DNA of 49,741 nt, taken from the NCBI GenBank assembly GCA_031261485.1, contig JAISJO010000084.1, forward strand, positions 1-49,741, given 5' to 3'. A program made the position numbers and the translations under genes. The DNA comes from Propionibacteriaceae bacterium. GTDB taxonomy: Bacteria; Actinomycetota; Actinomycetes; Propionibacteriales; Propionibacteriaceae. Below, one piece after another: positions 33,836 to 43,182 of this stretch (the first letter of the stretch is position 1; each line of letters starts with the position of its first letter). Below the pieces are notes generated by a model that did no database searches, had not been told where the DNA came from, and saw nothing but the letters and a program-made list of their open reading frames with translations.

Positions 33836-34666
33836 TTACGTTTTCCCAGTTTTCAGCGCCCATCGGGCCTCTCGTCGCGCCTTCTGCCTGTCTGGGTCGC
33901 AGGTGGGAGCGGCCAAGAGGAGTGACTTGGTGTATTCGTGGGTTGGGGCGGAGGTCACTTGGGCGGTTGTGCCAGTTTCGACGAGTTCACCACGGTACAT
34001 GACGGCGACCCGATGGCTGATATGTCGGACAACAGCCAAGTCGTGCGTAATGAAGAGGTAAGCAACGCCTGTGTCTCGTTGTAGCTCGACGAAGAGGTCC
34101 AAGACTCGCGCCTGTGTGGTTAGGTCGAGTGCGGAAACTGGTTCATCGCAGACAATCAGGCGTGGTTTGAGAGCCAGAGCGCGGGCGATGGCGATGCGCT
34201 GTCGTTGGCCACCAGAGAACTCACGCGGGTAACGTTGCGCTGCATTGGCCGGCATTCCGACACGGTCGAGCAGCGCCATGACACGCTTGCGAGCTTCGGC
34301 GCCCTCGATACCCTGAGCGATCAGAGGCTCAGACAAGATGTCGGCAATTTGCAGGACCGGGTTGAGCGACGTGTACGGGTCTTGGAAGACAACTTGGAGG
34401 TCGCGGGCAAGGCTGCGACGGTCCTTAATGTCAAGGTGAGTAATGTCGTGCCCCTCGAACAAGATTCTCCCGCCGGTGGGTGCCGCCAACCCGAGCACTG
34501 CTCGCCCCAGGGTGGTCTTCCCGGACCCAGATTCGCCTACAAGGCCGACTGCTTCGCCTGCGGCGATGTCCAGCGACACGCCCTTGAGTATTTCGGGCGA
34601 GCGCTTGCGGAACCCACTTGAAGGGTAAGTGAGCCGCAGGTCTTCTATCTGTAACAAGGCGTTCAC
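33836..34666 (-). CDS. Opp/Dpp-type ABC transporter ATP-binding protein (OppF-like)
   Basis: 276 residues. Walker A GLVGESGSGKTTLG, Q-loop VFQDPYTSLNP, signature REFSGGQRQRIAIARAL, Walker B LIVCDEPVSALD, H-loop FITHDLAVV. The C-terminal tail PTHEYTKSLLLAAP is typical of the oligopeptide/oligosaccharide subfamily. Overlaps the permease-ATPase fusion gene by ATGA. It pairs with the ATPase half of the fusion protein. Confidence 0.94.
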   Translation of the reverse strand: MNALLQIEDLRLTYPSSGFRKRSPEILKGVSLDIAAGEAVGLVGESGSGKTTLGRAVLGLAAPTGGRILFEGHDITHLDIKDRRSLARDLQVVFQDPYTSLNPVLQIADILSEPLIAQGIEGAEARKRVMALLDRVGMPANAAQRYPREFSGGQRQRIAIARALALKPRLIVCDEPVSALDLTTQARVLDLFVELQRDTGVAYLFITHDLAVVRHISHRVAVMYRGELVETGTTAQVTSAPTHEYTKSLLLAAPTCDPDRQKARREARWALKTGKT

Positions 34667-36468
34667 CAGAACCCCTCCTGTCTGCTCGATGACACGACTG
34701 CGGGTGGGTCGGGCCTCACGGTTTCCTCATCCAATATGGCGCTGACTAGCTCTTTGGTGTAGTCCATGGCTGGGTGGTGGAAGATTTCACGAACCGGGCC
34801 TTCCTCAATCAGTTCGCCCTCTTTCATGACGACCACGCGGTCGCACAAGTCAGCGACAACGCCAAAGTTGTGCGTGACAAGGAGCACACCCATGCCGAGT
34901 TCACCTTGCAACTCTCGCAACAGGTCGAGTATCTCCGCCTGCAAAGTGACATCGAGTGCAGTTGTCGGCTCGTCCGCTATCAGCAACTTGGGCCGGGACA
35001 TGACAGCCGCCGCTATCAGGACACGCTGAGCCATTCCGCCTGAAATCTGATGCGGATACTGCTTCATCATGGCTTCGGGGTCGGGGATGCCTACACGTTC
35101 AAGAAGAGAAACGATCATGTAGTGTGCCTCTCTACGTGACACTGTTTTGCGCAGAGATTCCTTCAACTGGGACCCAATCGTGAATGCAGGGTCTAGGTTG
35201 GCCATCGGCTCCTGAGGCACATACGACATCACGCCTTGTCTGAGCTTTCGCATAAGTCCTGCCCCTTTGCCGATCAGCGGGTCTCCGGCCAAGCTCAGGC
35301 AATCAGCGGAAATCTGGGCTTCTTTGGGCAGGAGTCCAAGAATGGAAAACGCCGTCTGTGTCTTACCCGACCCTGATTCGCCGACCAGACCCACGATCTC
35401 ACCTGCGCTGACATCCAGTGAAAGTCCGCTTACGACGAGCTTTCGACCACCATCTGGCATCGGGTAGCTGACGCGAAGGTTGCGCACACTCAACAGCCCG
35501 CCTTGAGTCTTGTTAGCAGGGGTAGCAACCGTTTCGGTTTCGGCTTGTTCATCCGGGACTGCCGGTTTTCGCGCCTTCGACTGCGGGGCTGCCAGCGCGT
35601 CCCGATAGGCATTCCCCAGCAAGATGAGGCTGGCGTTGAGCAGTGCGAGGAAGAGAGCAGGCCACACAATCTGTAGCGGTGCAGTGTAGATATTGGCGAA
35701 GGCGTCGTTGGTCATTGAGCCGAAACTTGGGGTCTGAGTCGAGCCGAAGCCAAGGAACGCCAGACCCGCCTGAACACCGATCGCGGAACTGGCGAGAAAG
35801 ACTCCGGAAATGACGATGGGCCCGCGAACCACGTACAAGACATGGCGCGACAGGATGCGCCAGTTGGACAGCCCTGAGACGCGCGCCGCATCGACGTAGA
35901 GCTCGTTGCGTACCGCCTGGACTAGGTTTCGCACGAGTCGGAAAATACCAGGAGCGAGGAACAGGCCGAAAATCAACATCATGCCTTGGTACGTGCTGCC
36001 CATCACCGGATAGAGCAACATGACGAGGACGAGCGCCGGGAAGGTCATGAGCAAGTTGAACACCCATGATGCAATGGCATCTGTGTGGCGACCGACATAG
36101 CCTGCGATAAGCCCAAACACTGCCCCAACAACGATGCCGACACTGGCTCCAATGACGGCGGAGATCAGGGAGACCTGGATGGAGGTCAGCACTCTCGACC
36201 AGATGTCACGGCCATACTGGTCCCCACCCAAGGGCCAGTCAGGCGTTCCCACTGGGGCGTTGACATGGTTGAGAGAGGCGTAAATAGGGCTGTGGTGAGT
36301 GAGGAGGGGAGTGAAGAGCGCCAGAAGGATGAGGATGACCAAGACGATGAGTGATATGAGGCCGAGGGGGTTGTGCAGCAAACGAGACAGGGCACCGGCG
36401 CGATGCTTTGGCGACGCTTGCTCTGGTTCATTGCCGGTGAGGCCGCCGGGGAGTTCTGGAACACTCAT
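34663..36468 (-). CDS. ABC transporter permease-ATPase fusion (OppC-OppD)
   Basis: 601 residues from ATG 36468, which overlaps the oppB stop by ATGA. Residues 1-300: DppC/OppC-type permease with a long polar N-terminus, PLGGDQYGRDIWSRVL and the EAA loop VDAARVSGLSNWRIL. A Pro/Ala/Glu linker (about 297-325) follows. Residues 330-601: ATPase with Walker A GLVGESGSGKTQTA, signature HQISGGMAQRVLIA, Walker B LLIADEPTTALD, and H-loop LVTHNFGVV. Such fusions occur in Actinomycetota. In this setting the cargo is more likely an oligosaccharide than a peptide. Confidence 0.94.
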   Translation of the reverse strand: MSVPELPGGLTGNEPEQASPKHRAGALSRLLHNPLGLISLIVLVILILLALFTPLLTHHSPIYASLNHVNAPVGTPDWPLGGDQYGRDIWSRVLTSIQVSLISAVIGASVGIVVGAVFGLIAGYVGRHTDAIASWVFNLLMTFPALVLVMLLYPVMGSTYQGMMLIFGLFLAPGIFRLVRNLVQAVRNELYVDAARVSGLSNWRILSRHVLYVVRGPIVISGVFLASSAIGVQAGLAFLGFGSTQTPSFGSMTNDAFANIYTAPLQIVWPALFLALLNASLILLGNAYRDALAAPQSKARKPAVPDEQAETETVATPANKTQGGLLSVRNLRVSYPMPDGGRKLVVSGLSLDVSAGEIVGLVGESGSGKTQTAFSILGLLPKEAQISADCLSLAGDPLIGKGAGLMRKLRQGVMSYVPQEPMANLDPAFTIGSQLKESLRKTVSRREAHYMIVSLLERVGIPDPEAMMKQYPHQISGGMAQRVLIAAAVMSRPKLLIADEPTTALDVTLQAEILDLLRELQGELGMGVLLVTHNFGVVADLCDRVVVMKEGELIEEGPVREIFHHPAMDYTKELVSAILDEETVRPDPPAVVSSSRQEGFW

Positions 36469-37406
36469 CTGACCCTCACCTTCGGGTTGAGCCAACCGTT
36501 GGCCAGGTCGACCGCGAGATTGACCACAACGACAAGTCCAACGCTGAAGAGTGACACGCCGAGCATGGCGGGTAGGTCGCCCTGGATGGTGGCGGTGTAG
36601 CCGTACGTTCCGAAACCAGGCAGAGCGAAGATCTTCTCAACGAAGAGTGAGGCGCCGAACATCGAAATGAAAGCCAAGGAAAATGTCGTGAGAGCGGGGC
36701 TGGCTGCGTTGCGAAGCGTATGTTTGAGCAGGATGGAGATTTCGGACACGCCACGGGCTCTCAGCGACCTCACATACTCACTATTGAGTTCATCGATCAT
36801 CGAGCCTCGCAATTGGGCCGCCAGGGACGCGATGCCGCCGATGGACAAGACGACTGCGGGAAGGACGACTGAAGCGAACCACCCTGAGACGGACTTCGAG
36901 ATGGGAACAAATCCGATAGCCGGAACCCATCTCAATGCTATGGCGAAAACGTAAACCAGAACAATGCCCAAGATGATGGCGGGGAAGACGTAGGAAAATG
37001 TGGCGATTCCTTGTAAGGCCTTGTCCAGCCACCCACCACGCGCTGCGGAGGCCACGCCCAAGACAACGGAGATGGCAAGCGTGATGAGGCACGACAGAAG
37101 AACGATGGACATCGTGACAGGCAAACGAGTAATAAGCGCATTCACGACCGGCTCGCGTGTGAAGTAAGAGATGCCCAGGTCGCCATGAAAAACGCCGATC
37201 AGCCAACTGAAGTATTGCTCCATGATGGGCCGGTCGATGCCCAGTTGGGCTTCAAGATTGGCGATGGCATCGGCGGAGGCTGAAGGTCCGAGGATGTTCT
37301 GTGCCACCGGGATGCCGACACCGAAGGTCAGGAAGAAGGTGATGGCGGTGACGATGAAGATCAGGACGAGTCCAGACCCGATTCGCTTCAGAATGAAGGT
37401 GAGCAC
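36465..37406 (-). CDS. ABC transporter permease (OppB/DppB type)
   Basis: 313 residues, six hydrophobic segments. N-terminus MLTFILKRIGSGLVLIFIVTAITFFL, LGIDRPIMEQYFSWL and GDLGISYFTREPV in the periplasmic loop, EAA-type loop SEYVRSLRARGVSEISIL, then PALTTFSLAF and EKIFALPGFG near the end; all standard DppB blocks. Forms the channel with the OppC half of the fusion protein. Confidence 0.94.
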   Translation of the reverse strand: MLTFILKRIGSGLVLIFIVTAITFFLTFGVGIPVAQNILGPSASADAIANLEAQLGIDRPIMEQYFSWLIGVFHGDLGISYFTREPVVNALITRLPVTMSIVLLSCLITLAISVVLGVASAARGGWLDKALQGIATFSYVFPAIILGIVLVYVFAIALRWVPAIGFVPISKSVSGWFASVVLPAVVLSIGGIASLAAQLRGSMIDELNSEYVRSLRARGVSEISILLKHTLRNAASPALTTFSLAFISMFGASLFVEKIFALPGFGTYGYTATIQGDLPAMLGVSLFSVGLVVVVNLAVDLANGWLNPKVRVR

Positions 37407-37469
37407 GAAGTTCTCCTGTGTTGCGGGCGCGGGAACCGAAACCCCCGCGCCCTTGACAACTAGCGGTCT

Positions 37470-39026
37470 TTACTTGGCCGGAGCCCAAGGCAAGACGGAG
37501 GCAGCGGTAATGACCGGAGGGGTGTACGTCACATTGTTGGATATGACATAGGCCGGGGTCATGTACACGATGGGAGCGAACCACGCCTGATCGACGAGGT
37601 ACTTGTTGACACCCTTGAACGCATCCGCGCTGGTCGACGTGTTGGCCTTGTCCATCAGGTCTTGGAGTTCCGGCGTGCTCGAATAGAACGGGTTGAAAGC
37701 TCCACCCATCACAGCGTTGATGTCGAGGGCGTCGTTTCCGACGAACCCGTTGTACATGAAGTACATCCCATAGTTTCCGCCGAAGACCTTGGTGTAGAAG
37801 TCTTGGAAGGGGACGGATTCCCAGGTGACCGTAATGCCGATGTCAGCAAGGGACTGAGTGATGATCGGCTCGAATTGGGTGCTCATCACTGTGCTCGGCA
37901 TGGTGATGGCGAATCCATCCGCGAAACCGGCCGTGGCAAGGAGAGACTTCGCTTTGTCTACATTGTAGTTGTAGGTTGCGTTGATGTCGTCACCCCAGGC
38001 GCCGCCTGCAGGGTTGACCACCTGTACGGTGGGGTTCATGATGCCAGGGCCAAGTTTCGCCGCGATGGTGGCGCGATCAAAGGCCAGGTTGATGGCTTGT
38101 CGAACCTCTTGATGAGCAAGTGCCGGGACGACTTTGCCTTCGCGGTCCGCCAAGAACAAGATGCCAATCGCGCCTGGTCTGTTGTTTCCAGTGGTGAAGT
38201 CGGCGGCGGGGAACTGACTGAACAAGTCCATCGAAGGCAGGCCCGAATAGTCGAGTTGACCGGCTTTGACTGCGTTCTGAGCCGCCGTATTGTCTGCAAT
38301 GACTCTTTCTTCGACGGTGGCGAAGGGATACAAGTCCGCATTGTAGAAGTCAGGGTTCTTCTTGAGCAGGTAGACAGATCCGGGAGTGCTTCCAGCCTCG
38401 TCCAAAATGTATGCCCCAGACCCAATCGGTTTGAGTTGTGAACTCTCGTCGCTCAAGAGGCTGGGAGCACCGACTGCCCCGTGAATACCGCCAAGGAGCG
38501 GGATGAGAGCGGCGTCCGGTTTCGACAGTGTGATGACAACGGTTGACGCATCAGTCGCATCGACCGACGAGATCGATTTGAGGTTCTCGGCGGTTGAAGA
38601 CCCGGCGCAGGAAGCCTTGAGCGAAGCAGCGACCGCCTGCGCGTCCAGCGCCTCGCCGTTGGTGAACTTGATACCCTGGCGAATCGTGAGCGTCAACTTC
38701 GTCATGTCGGCGTTGTACTCCCACTTCTCTGCGAGTCCAGGCTGAATAGCGGCCTCAAGGTCCTTGTGGAGGATGGTGTCGTAGACCGACAGGAAGATGG
38801 TTGTGTCGCCTCCCGAGTAGTTGCCGATGGACAGGTTCGAGGGTGGCGCCTGCATGGACAGGTGGAGGGTATAGTCGACGGCCGGTGCGCTAGACGTGGC
38901 GGCGCCGGTGACGGGATCGGTCGCGCCACTGGTCGTGTCGTCGTTTGTGCCCCCTGAGCAAGCCGAGAGGGCCAGACAAGCTGCAACCACGGCGGTCGCC
39001 ACTCGTAAATGTGTACTTATCTTCAT
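37470..39026 (-). CDS. Extracellular solute-binding lipoprotein (SBP family 5)
   Basis: 518 residues from ATG 39026 with GAAGGAG ahead. Lipoprotein signal: MKISTHLRVATAVVAACLA with lipobox LSAC (Cys near residue 23), then a Gly/Thr/Ser linker. The body has LTLTIRQGIKFTNGEALDAQ and REVRQAINLAFDRATI, characteristic of oligopeptide-type (family 5) binding proteins. Anchored outside the membrane, delivers ligand to the OppBC channel. First gene of the importer operon, behind two LacI-type operators. Ligand inferred as a plant oligosaccharide. Confidence 0.93.
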   Translation of the reverse strand: MKISTHLRVATAVVAACLALSACSGGTNDDTTSGATDPVTGAATSSAPAVDYTLHLSMQAPPSNLSIGNYSGGDTTIFLSVYDTILHKDLEAAIQPGLAEKWEYNADMTKLTLTIRQGIKFTNGEALDAQAVAASLKASCAGSSTAENLKSISSVDATDASTVVITLSKPDAALIPLLGGIHGAVGAPSLLSDESSQLKPIGSGAYILDEAGSTPGSVYLLKKNPDFYNADLYPFATVEERVIADNTAAQNAVKAGQLDYSGLPSMDLFSQFPAADFTTGNNRPGAIGILFLADREGKVVPALAHQEVRQAINLAFDRATIAAKLGPGIMNPTVQVVNPAGGAWGDDINATYNYNVDKAKSLLATAGFADGFAITMPSTVMSTQFEPIITQSLADIGITVTWESVPFQDFYTKVFGGNYGMYFMYNGFVGNDALDINAVMGGAFNPFYSSTPELQDLMDKANTSTSADAFKGVNKYLVDQAWFAPIVYMTPAYVISNNVTYTPPVITAASVLPWAPAK

Positions 39027-39086
39027 GTGCAGACTCCTTCGTCCGATATTCCAGGACTTGATGAGCCCTGATGACTTGTGTGACCG

Positions 39087-39134
39087 GAGTGTCACGTGAC
39101 ACTCAATCTAGGTGTCACGTAACACTAATGTCAA
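39087..39134 (-). promoter_or_regulatory. Promoter of the importer operon with two LacI-type operators
   Basis: On the minus strand TTGACA (39134-39129), an 18-base spacer and TAGATT (39110-39105). Operator 1 is a perfect 18-bp palindrome at 39087-39104 just downstream of the -10. Operator 2 (39111-39126, GTGTCAC/GTAACAC, one mismatch) fills the spacer exactly. Their centres are 23 bp apart, about two helical turns, which would suit two repressor dimers side by side. Same motif as 32646-32661. Confidence 0.85.
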
Positions 39135-39254
39135 GCGATGAGTCCCACACGAGCTTTTCGTTGCCAAATCGTTATGTTTCATCAAGTCGTGTGCGAGCTT
39201 CCAGGGTCGTCGAAGTGTCGGCGTCTATTGTGGGGCGGTCGCCAGAGGTCGAAA

Positions 39255-39390
39255 TTTGGCCTAGTCCGTCATGAATGAGATGCTTCGAGCGATGTAGGGC
39301 CAAAGTCAGCGTGAAAAGCGGCACAAAATCGGCGAGCTCTGATCCGAGACCGTTACTCGTCACTGAATCGGCACGAAGGTGGCCAAGGTT
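39255..39390. repeat. Dispersed 136-bp repeat, copy A (left flank of TOTE module)
   Basis: Aligns without gaps to 43183-43318, same orientation, about 80% identical by eye; the first 26 bases are identical. Both strands are open in both copies (e.g. a plus frame from ATG 39275). The rest of the 39135-39655 gap shows no gene that I can support. I do not recognise the family. Confidence 0.8.
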
Positions 39391-39655
39391 AGCCGCAGAG
39401 TTCGAAGTGGACGGTGGGGTTAGGTGTGAGCCGTCCAAACGGCCTACAGTTGGGGCATATATCGGGCAGGATACTCGGTCCTGGCCTTGGCTGACACGGC
39501 CCATCCGCAAACAGTCGGCGACAGGGGGAATGACTCGGTGGTGGATGGATCGTGAGGCAGTCGAGTAGTTCGATTCTGAGTGTTGCGTGTCTCGAAGTGT
39601 GCTTGGGACCCGGCACGCAGGGTTGGCGTTTGTGTGTTCCGGCAGCTACTTACGT

Positions 39656-42016
39656 TCAAAGCCTAGTGGCCTCTGTCGAACTGAATCCCAATTGCCGGTA
39701 TGCAACTCGGCGTTTGCTGTGTTGACTGGCAAAGATGGGAACGTCGTCGTCAACGTAGTCGTGGACGATAACGCGAGTCTTGTTGGGATGGCGACGCAAT
39801 GCCCTTCCGACCGCCTGAATGAGCAGACCGGCGAACGCAACTGGTCCAGCGAGAAATACAGTGTCGAGGACGGGAGCGTCAAAGCCTTCGCCGCCGTAGG
39901 GGATGGTGGTGAGGATAAGAATCGGGTCGTTTGGTTTGGTGTCGGCCAGTCGCTCTCGGATTGTTGCCAACTCTTTCTTGGTCGTCCCGCCGAGCATAGT
40001 GAGCGGATGAAGACCGTCGTCGATGAGCAGGTCCCTCAGAGCGGCCAGATGATCGCGGCGGCGGGTGAGCACTAGGCACTTGCGACCTTCGGCCATTGCT
40101 TGCCGGATGTCGGATGTGATTTGGTGGTTGCGAGCCTCGTCAGCGCAGACGAGTCTCGTCAGTTCGGTGATTGCCCCGGGCTGACTGATGTCGAATCCGG
40201 GCGGGGCGGTGAAGGCAGTCTTGTGGACGCAGAGGATGCGTTCGGGACCCTCATAAGGCGTTGTCAGAGTGGATTCTTGTGGCACAGTGTCCCGCATGGC
40301 ATGACGGATCGGACCGACTTGCCATGCGGTGACTTGTTCCAGCCCATCCCGCCGTGGTGGGGTAGCAGTCAAGCCTAGCCACCAAGCCGCAGGTATCTGG
40401 GTGACAGTGTGCTCGTACGACCCAGCGGCGACATGGTGGCATTCGTCAATGACTACTTGGCCGTATCCGGCAGTGAGTTCTCGGACTTCAGTCTCAGTGC
40501 GTCGCGCCAATGTGGGGAGCATGGCGATGTCTACCACTCCAGTTGTCTTCTTCCGACCCGCACCGAATTGCCCGGGATTGATCCCAAGGAAGGTCTTGAC
40601 TTGCTCGCGCCATTGATCGGCCAGCACCTTTCGGTTCAGCAGGATGAGCGTGCTCACTCGTCGCTCGGCAATCACTGCACAAGCCATGACGGTCTTGCCC
40701 GATCCTGTGGGCGCATGCAGTACGCCATTCTGCTCTGCGAGCATCGAGTCCACCGCGACTAGTTGTGGCTCAGTCAACTCACCATTGAAAACAATATCAA
40801 TTTCTTCTCCTTGGCTGCGCTCATCGTCGATTTGAATACGACTGCCAGCCTGCTCCACCAGATTTGTTGCCTGCTGGAGCAAGCCACGGGGAAGAATCAG
40901 GTCGCCACCCACGGCAATGTCAAAGCCTTGAATGAAACGGGGGATGTCGTGAGTCGACCGTCTTGCTCGCTGTGCCTCGTAGAACTGTGGATTGTGGATC
41001 GTCGCAGCATTGCGCAGTGCTGCCGCCAGTGCTGGGGTCAAGTCCTCGTCACGGATGGTTAGCCTTGCGCCTAGGGTCGCATGTACGGGCGAGGACGGAA
41101 CTGGATGTATCTTTGTCGCTTCGGACTTCTCGAGTCGAGTCACCTCCGGGCCGACCACGATCTTGGCTTTCCTGGCAATGGCAGCGACCTCTGCGGGGGT
41201 CATCTGGTCAAGCCTTGAAAGGTACTCCCATTGGTCAGGGTGCGGTTCCCATGTCGCCATATCGATGAACACCGTTGTACCGCGCTCGTACCTGCGTTTC
41301 CCGTTCAACGGAGCAGCAATCAGATTCCCGACACCGCTTGCGCTGACCGGAACAGTGTCTTGGTTTGGGAACAGGCGATCATACGACGCTAGCGACATTG
41401 ATCCTCTCAGACTCATCGCTTCATGGAGACATGCGCTTCCCATCGCGCGGGCATTGGCCGCCGACACCGGTGCTGTGAAAAATGTCCAGGCGTGAGCACC
41501 TCGACCAGATTGAGAGATTTCGAGAGCACACGGCATACTCAGCGAGGCCGCAGCTTTCACATAAGCATGGGCATCCAGCATTGCGTCGGCTCCATCAAAG
41601 TCAGCGGCCAGCCACCAGGTCGTGGCATCCGGCAGCAGCGGGTACAAACCGATGAACAAGTCATCCTTGCGATCCAGATGGGCTCTGATCACCTCAGGAG
41701 TCAGCGGCAGAGGCTGCTTCTCCCAGAGCGTTGCCTTGTCAAAAGGATGTCGGACAACCGGTGACCACCCCTTTGTCTGCTTGCGGCTATTTTCCCAGTA
41801 ATGGGCGTACACGTCACGTCGCGCCGCAAACAACCGCATGTACAGGGCGAGCTTGGCCTCGGGCGCTGAAGCATCCGTCACTACTCCGGGATCGGGCGGT
41901 GTCAACACAGGCTGCTCTGGCGGTGGCTCGGCACCATGGGCGATCTTGAGAATGTTGCGCAGGCGCTGGTTCTCAGCTCGTAGCGAGGCAATCACGTGAT
42001 CGGTGCTTCCAGGCAT
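39656..42016 (-). CDS. TOTE-type conflict protein: archaeo-eukaryotic primase fused to SF2 helicase
   Basis: 786 residues from ATG 42016. A short coiled coil (IASLRAENQRLRNILKI, 9-25) starts the protein. Residues 55-260: primase-like domain with YMRLFAARRDVYAHYWE, IGLYPLLPD, the catalytic D139-F-D141 in LAADFDGAD and SGRGAHAW (170-177) for the metal/nucleotide-binding His; these are the hallmarks of the AEP domain of TOTE systems. Residues 410-786: helicase with Walker A HAPTGSGKT (434-442), DECHH (524-528), GLTATPPRRDG and AVGRALRR (motif VI). Relatives are proposed, from comparative genomics, to be NTP-dependent conflict/defence proteins. No nuclease domain is visible in this polypeptide. 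Confidence 0.87.
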   Translation of the reverse strand: MPGSTDHVIASLRAENQRLRNILKIAHGAEPPPEQPVLTPPDPGVVTDASAPEAKLALYMRLFAARRDVYAHYWENSRKQTKGWSPVVRHPFDKATLWEKQPLPLTPEVIRAHLDRKDDLFIGLYPLLPDATTWWLAADFDGADAMLDAHAYVKAAASLSMPCALEISQSGRGAHAWTFFTAPVSAANARAMGSACLHEAMSLRGSMSLASYDRLFPNQDTVPVSASGVGNLIAAPLNGKRRYERGTTVFIDMATWEPHPDQWEYLSRLDQMTPAEVAAIARKAKIVVGPEVTRLEKSEATKIHPVPSSPVHATLGARLTIRDEDLTPALAAALRNAATIHNPQFYEAQRARRSTHDIPRFIQGFDIAVGGDLILPRGLLQQATNLVEQAGSRIQIDDERSQGEEIDIVFNGELTEPQLVAVDSMLAEQNGVLHAPTGSGKTVMACAVIAERRVSTLILLNRKVLADQWREQVKTFLGINPGQFGAGRKKTTGVVDIAMLPTLARRTETEVRELTAGYGQVVIDECHHVAAGSYEHTVTQIPAAWWLGLTATPPRRDGLEQVTAWQVGPIRHAMRDTVPQESTLTTPYEGPERILCVHKTAFTAPPGFDISQPGAITELTRLVCADEARNHQITSDIRQAMAEGRKCLVLTRRRDHLAALRDLLIDDGLHPLTMLGGTTKKELATIRERLADTKPNDPILILTTIPYGGEGFDAPVLDTVFLAGPVAFAGLLIQAVGRALRRHPNKTRVIVHDYVDDDVPIFASQHSKRRVAYRQLGFSSTEATRL

Positions 42017-42389
42017 GTAATCCCCCCCTACTCCGGTCTCGGTGACGCAAGAAGCGCGCAGCAAAAACACTACCTTCAGAGGGCTCCTGGCGGGAGTCCT
42101 AGCGGATCAGGTGAAAGTCCACCCTCGACAGATAGGTCGGTGACCTGAATCTTGCTGAAACTGGACCCTGGCACAGCCGAATTCGGGCCGCGCTGGGCGC
42201 GATAATCTCGACCACGAGTTGAGGATTCATTTCGTCTGGTGATTTGCGTATTTGTGGTTTCACAAGTGGTGATGGGTGTGGGCAACACTCGGACAACACT
42301 CGGACATCAAATGGACAGCACTTTCCGCTTGTCACGGAGGGGTTTTCTGGGAAGACTGGCTCAATCCAATGACGGACCGAAGGAGCCCC
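42017..42389. other. Divergent intergenic region between TOTE and sigma-like genes
   Basis: 373 bp without a gene. It contains a tandem duplication of CAACACTCGGA (42283-42293 and 42294-42304) about 90 bp before the plus-strand gene, which could be a regulator site, and GGTGAAAGTCCACC near 42110, a small hairpin. No promoter stands out. Confidence 0.4.
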
Positions 42390-43082
42390 ATGCCCGGTCA
42401 ACGCACTTTGTTGTATGCACGTCCCACGTCGGGTCCGCGCCGTTCCATTGTCACCTCCCTGAACCTGGAGTGGGACAGCATTTGTCATCTCCAGGCGGAG
42501 TGGTCTGATCCGGGTGTGACTCTCGCCATGAGTCTGGAGTCTATTCGTTTCAATCCTAACCGTGTGCTATTGGAACTCGTTTGTGCTTGTCAACAGGGTT
42601 ATCAGGCAGCGGGAAGGGTGATCGTTCAGGCGCTCCTGGGCAAGCTCGTCAATCTTGCTCACTGTCACAAGGGGGCTGGCATCTCCAGTCTCGTGCCCGC
42701 GTTGTGGTTGAGGATTTGCCTGTATCCGGTGGAGCGTCGTCCCACTGCGGTCGCGGCCAATCTTGTTCTGGACGCGCTGCGGGACACTCTGCGGGAGAAT
42801 CGGAGTTTGCCGTGCGCGGAGGTAGTCCATCCTGATGTGGTGACAGTGGAAGATGTTTTGGCTGCCGCCCGTGAGTTGGGTCTTGTTTCGCCACGTTCGC
42901 TGGCTGTTGTCCGGTCGGTGTATGGGGAGGGTATGGACTCGCAGCAAGCCGGGACTGTGCATGACCTCAGTCCTAGTGCGGTGCGTCGGCGTTGCAGTGA
43001 CGCGGTGAGCAGACTGCGAGAGCATCGCCAGGACCTTCTCGACGCATCCGAAACCGACATCACCTACGTTTACGCGATATGA
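42390..43082 (+). CDS. Sigma-70 region 4-like HTH protein, function unknown
   Basis: 230 residues from ATG 42390, chosen for AAGGAG at 42380-42385 (ATG 42369 is seven codons earlier without a ribosome site). The last 50 residues, LAVVRSVYGEGMDSQQAG followed by LSPSAVRRRCSDAVSRLREH, look like sigma factor region 4. The middle (LLELVCACQQGYQAAGRVIV, YPVERRPTAVAANLVLDAL) is helical and resembles a family of hypothetical proteins of Actinomycetota. Sigma region 2 is not recognisable. Divergent from the TOTE gene and enclosed with it by repeats, so a regulator of that module is possible. Confidence 0.65.
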   Translation: MPGQRTLLYARPTSGPRRSIVTSLNLEWDSICHLQAEWSDPGVTLAMSLESIRFNPNRVLLELVCACQQGYQAAGRVIVQALLGKLVNLAHCHKGAGISSLVPALWLRICLYPVERRPTAVAANLVLDALRDTLRENRSLPCAEVVHPDVVTVEDVLAAARELGLVSPRSLAVVRSVYGEGMDSQQAGTVHDLSPSAVRRRCSDAVSRLREHRQDLLDASETDITYVYAI

Positions 43083-43182
43083 ACCAGCGCCAAGCCTCAT
43101 GCTTCCTCTTGGTGTTGCGGTAGGGCGGGTTCTGTCTGCCTTCCAAGGGCAAACGAGGGGAGGGCGGTCCCAGTCGGCAAAC

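Noticed and set aside
42095..42150. Possible group II intron remnant (GGTGAAAGTCCACC hairpin)
   Set aside because: The motif is short, no reverse transcriptase or domain V could be found, and a chance hairpin is as likely.
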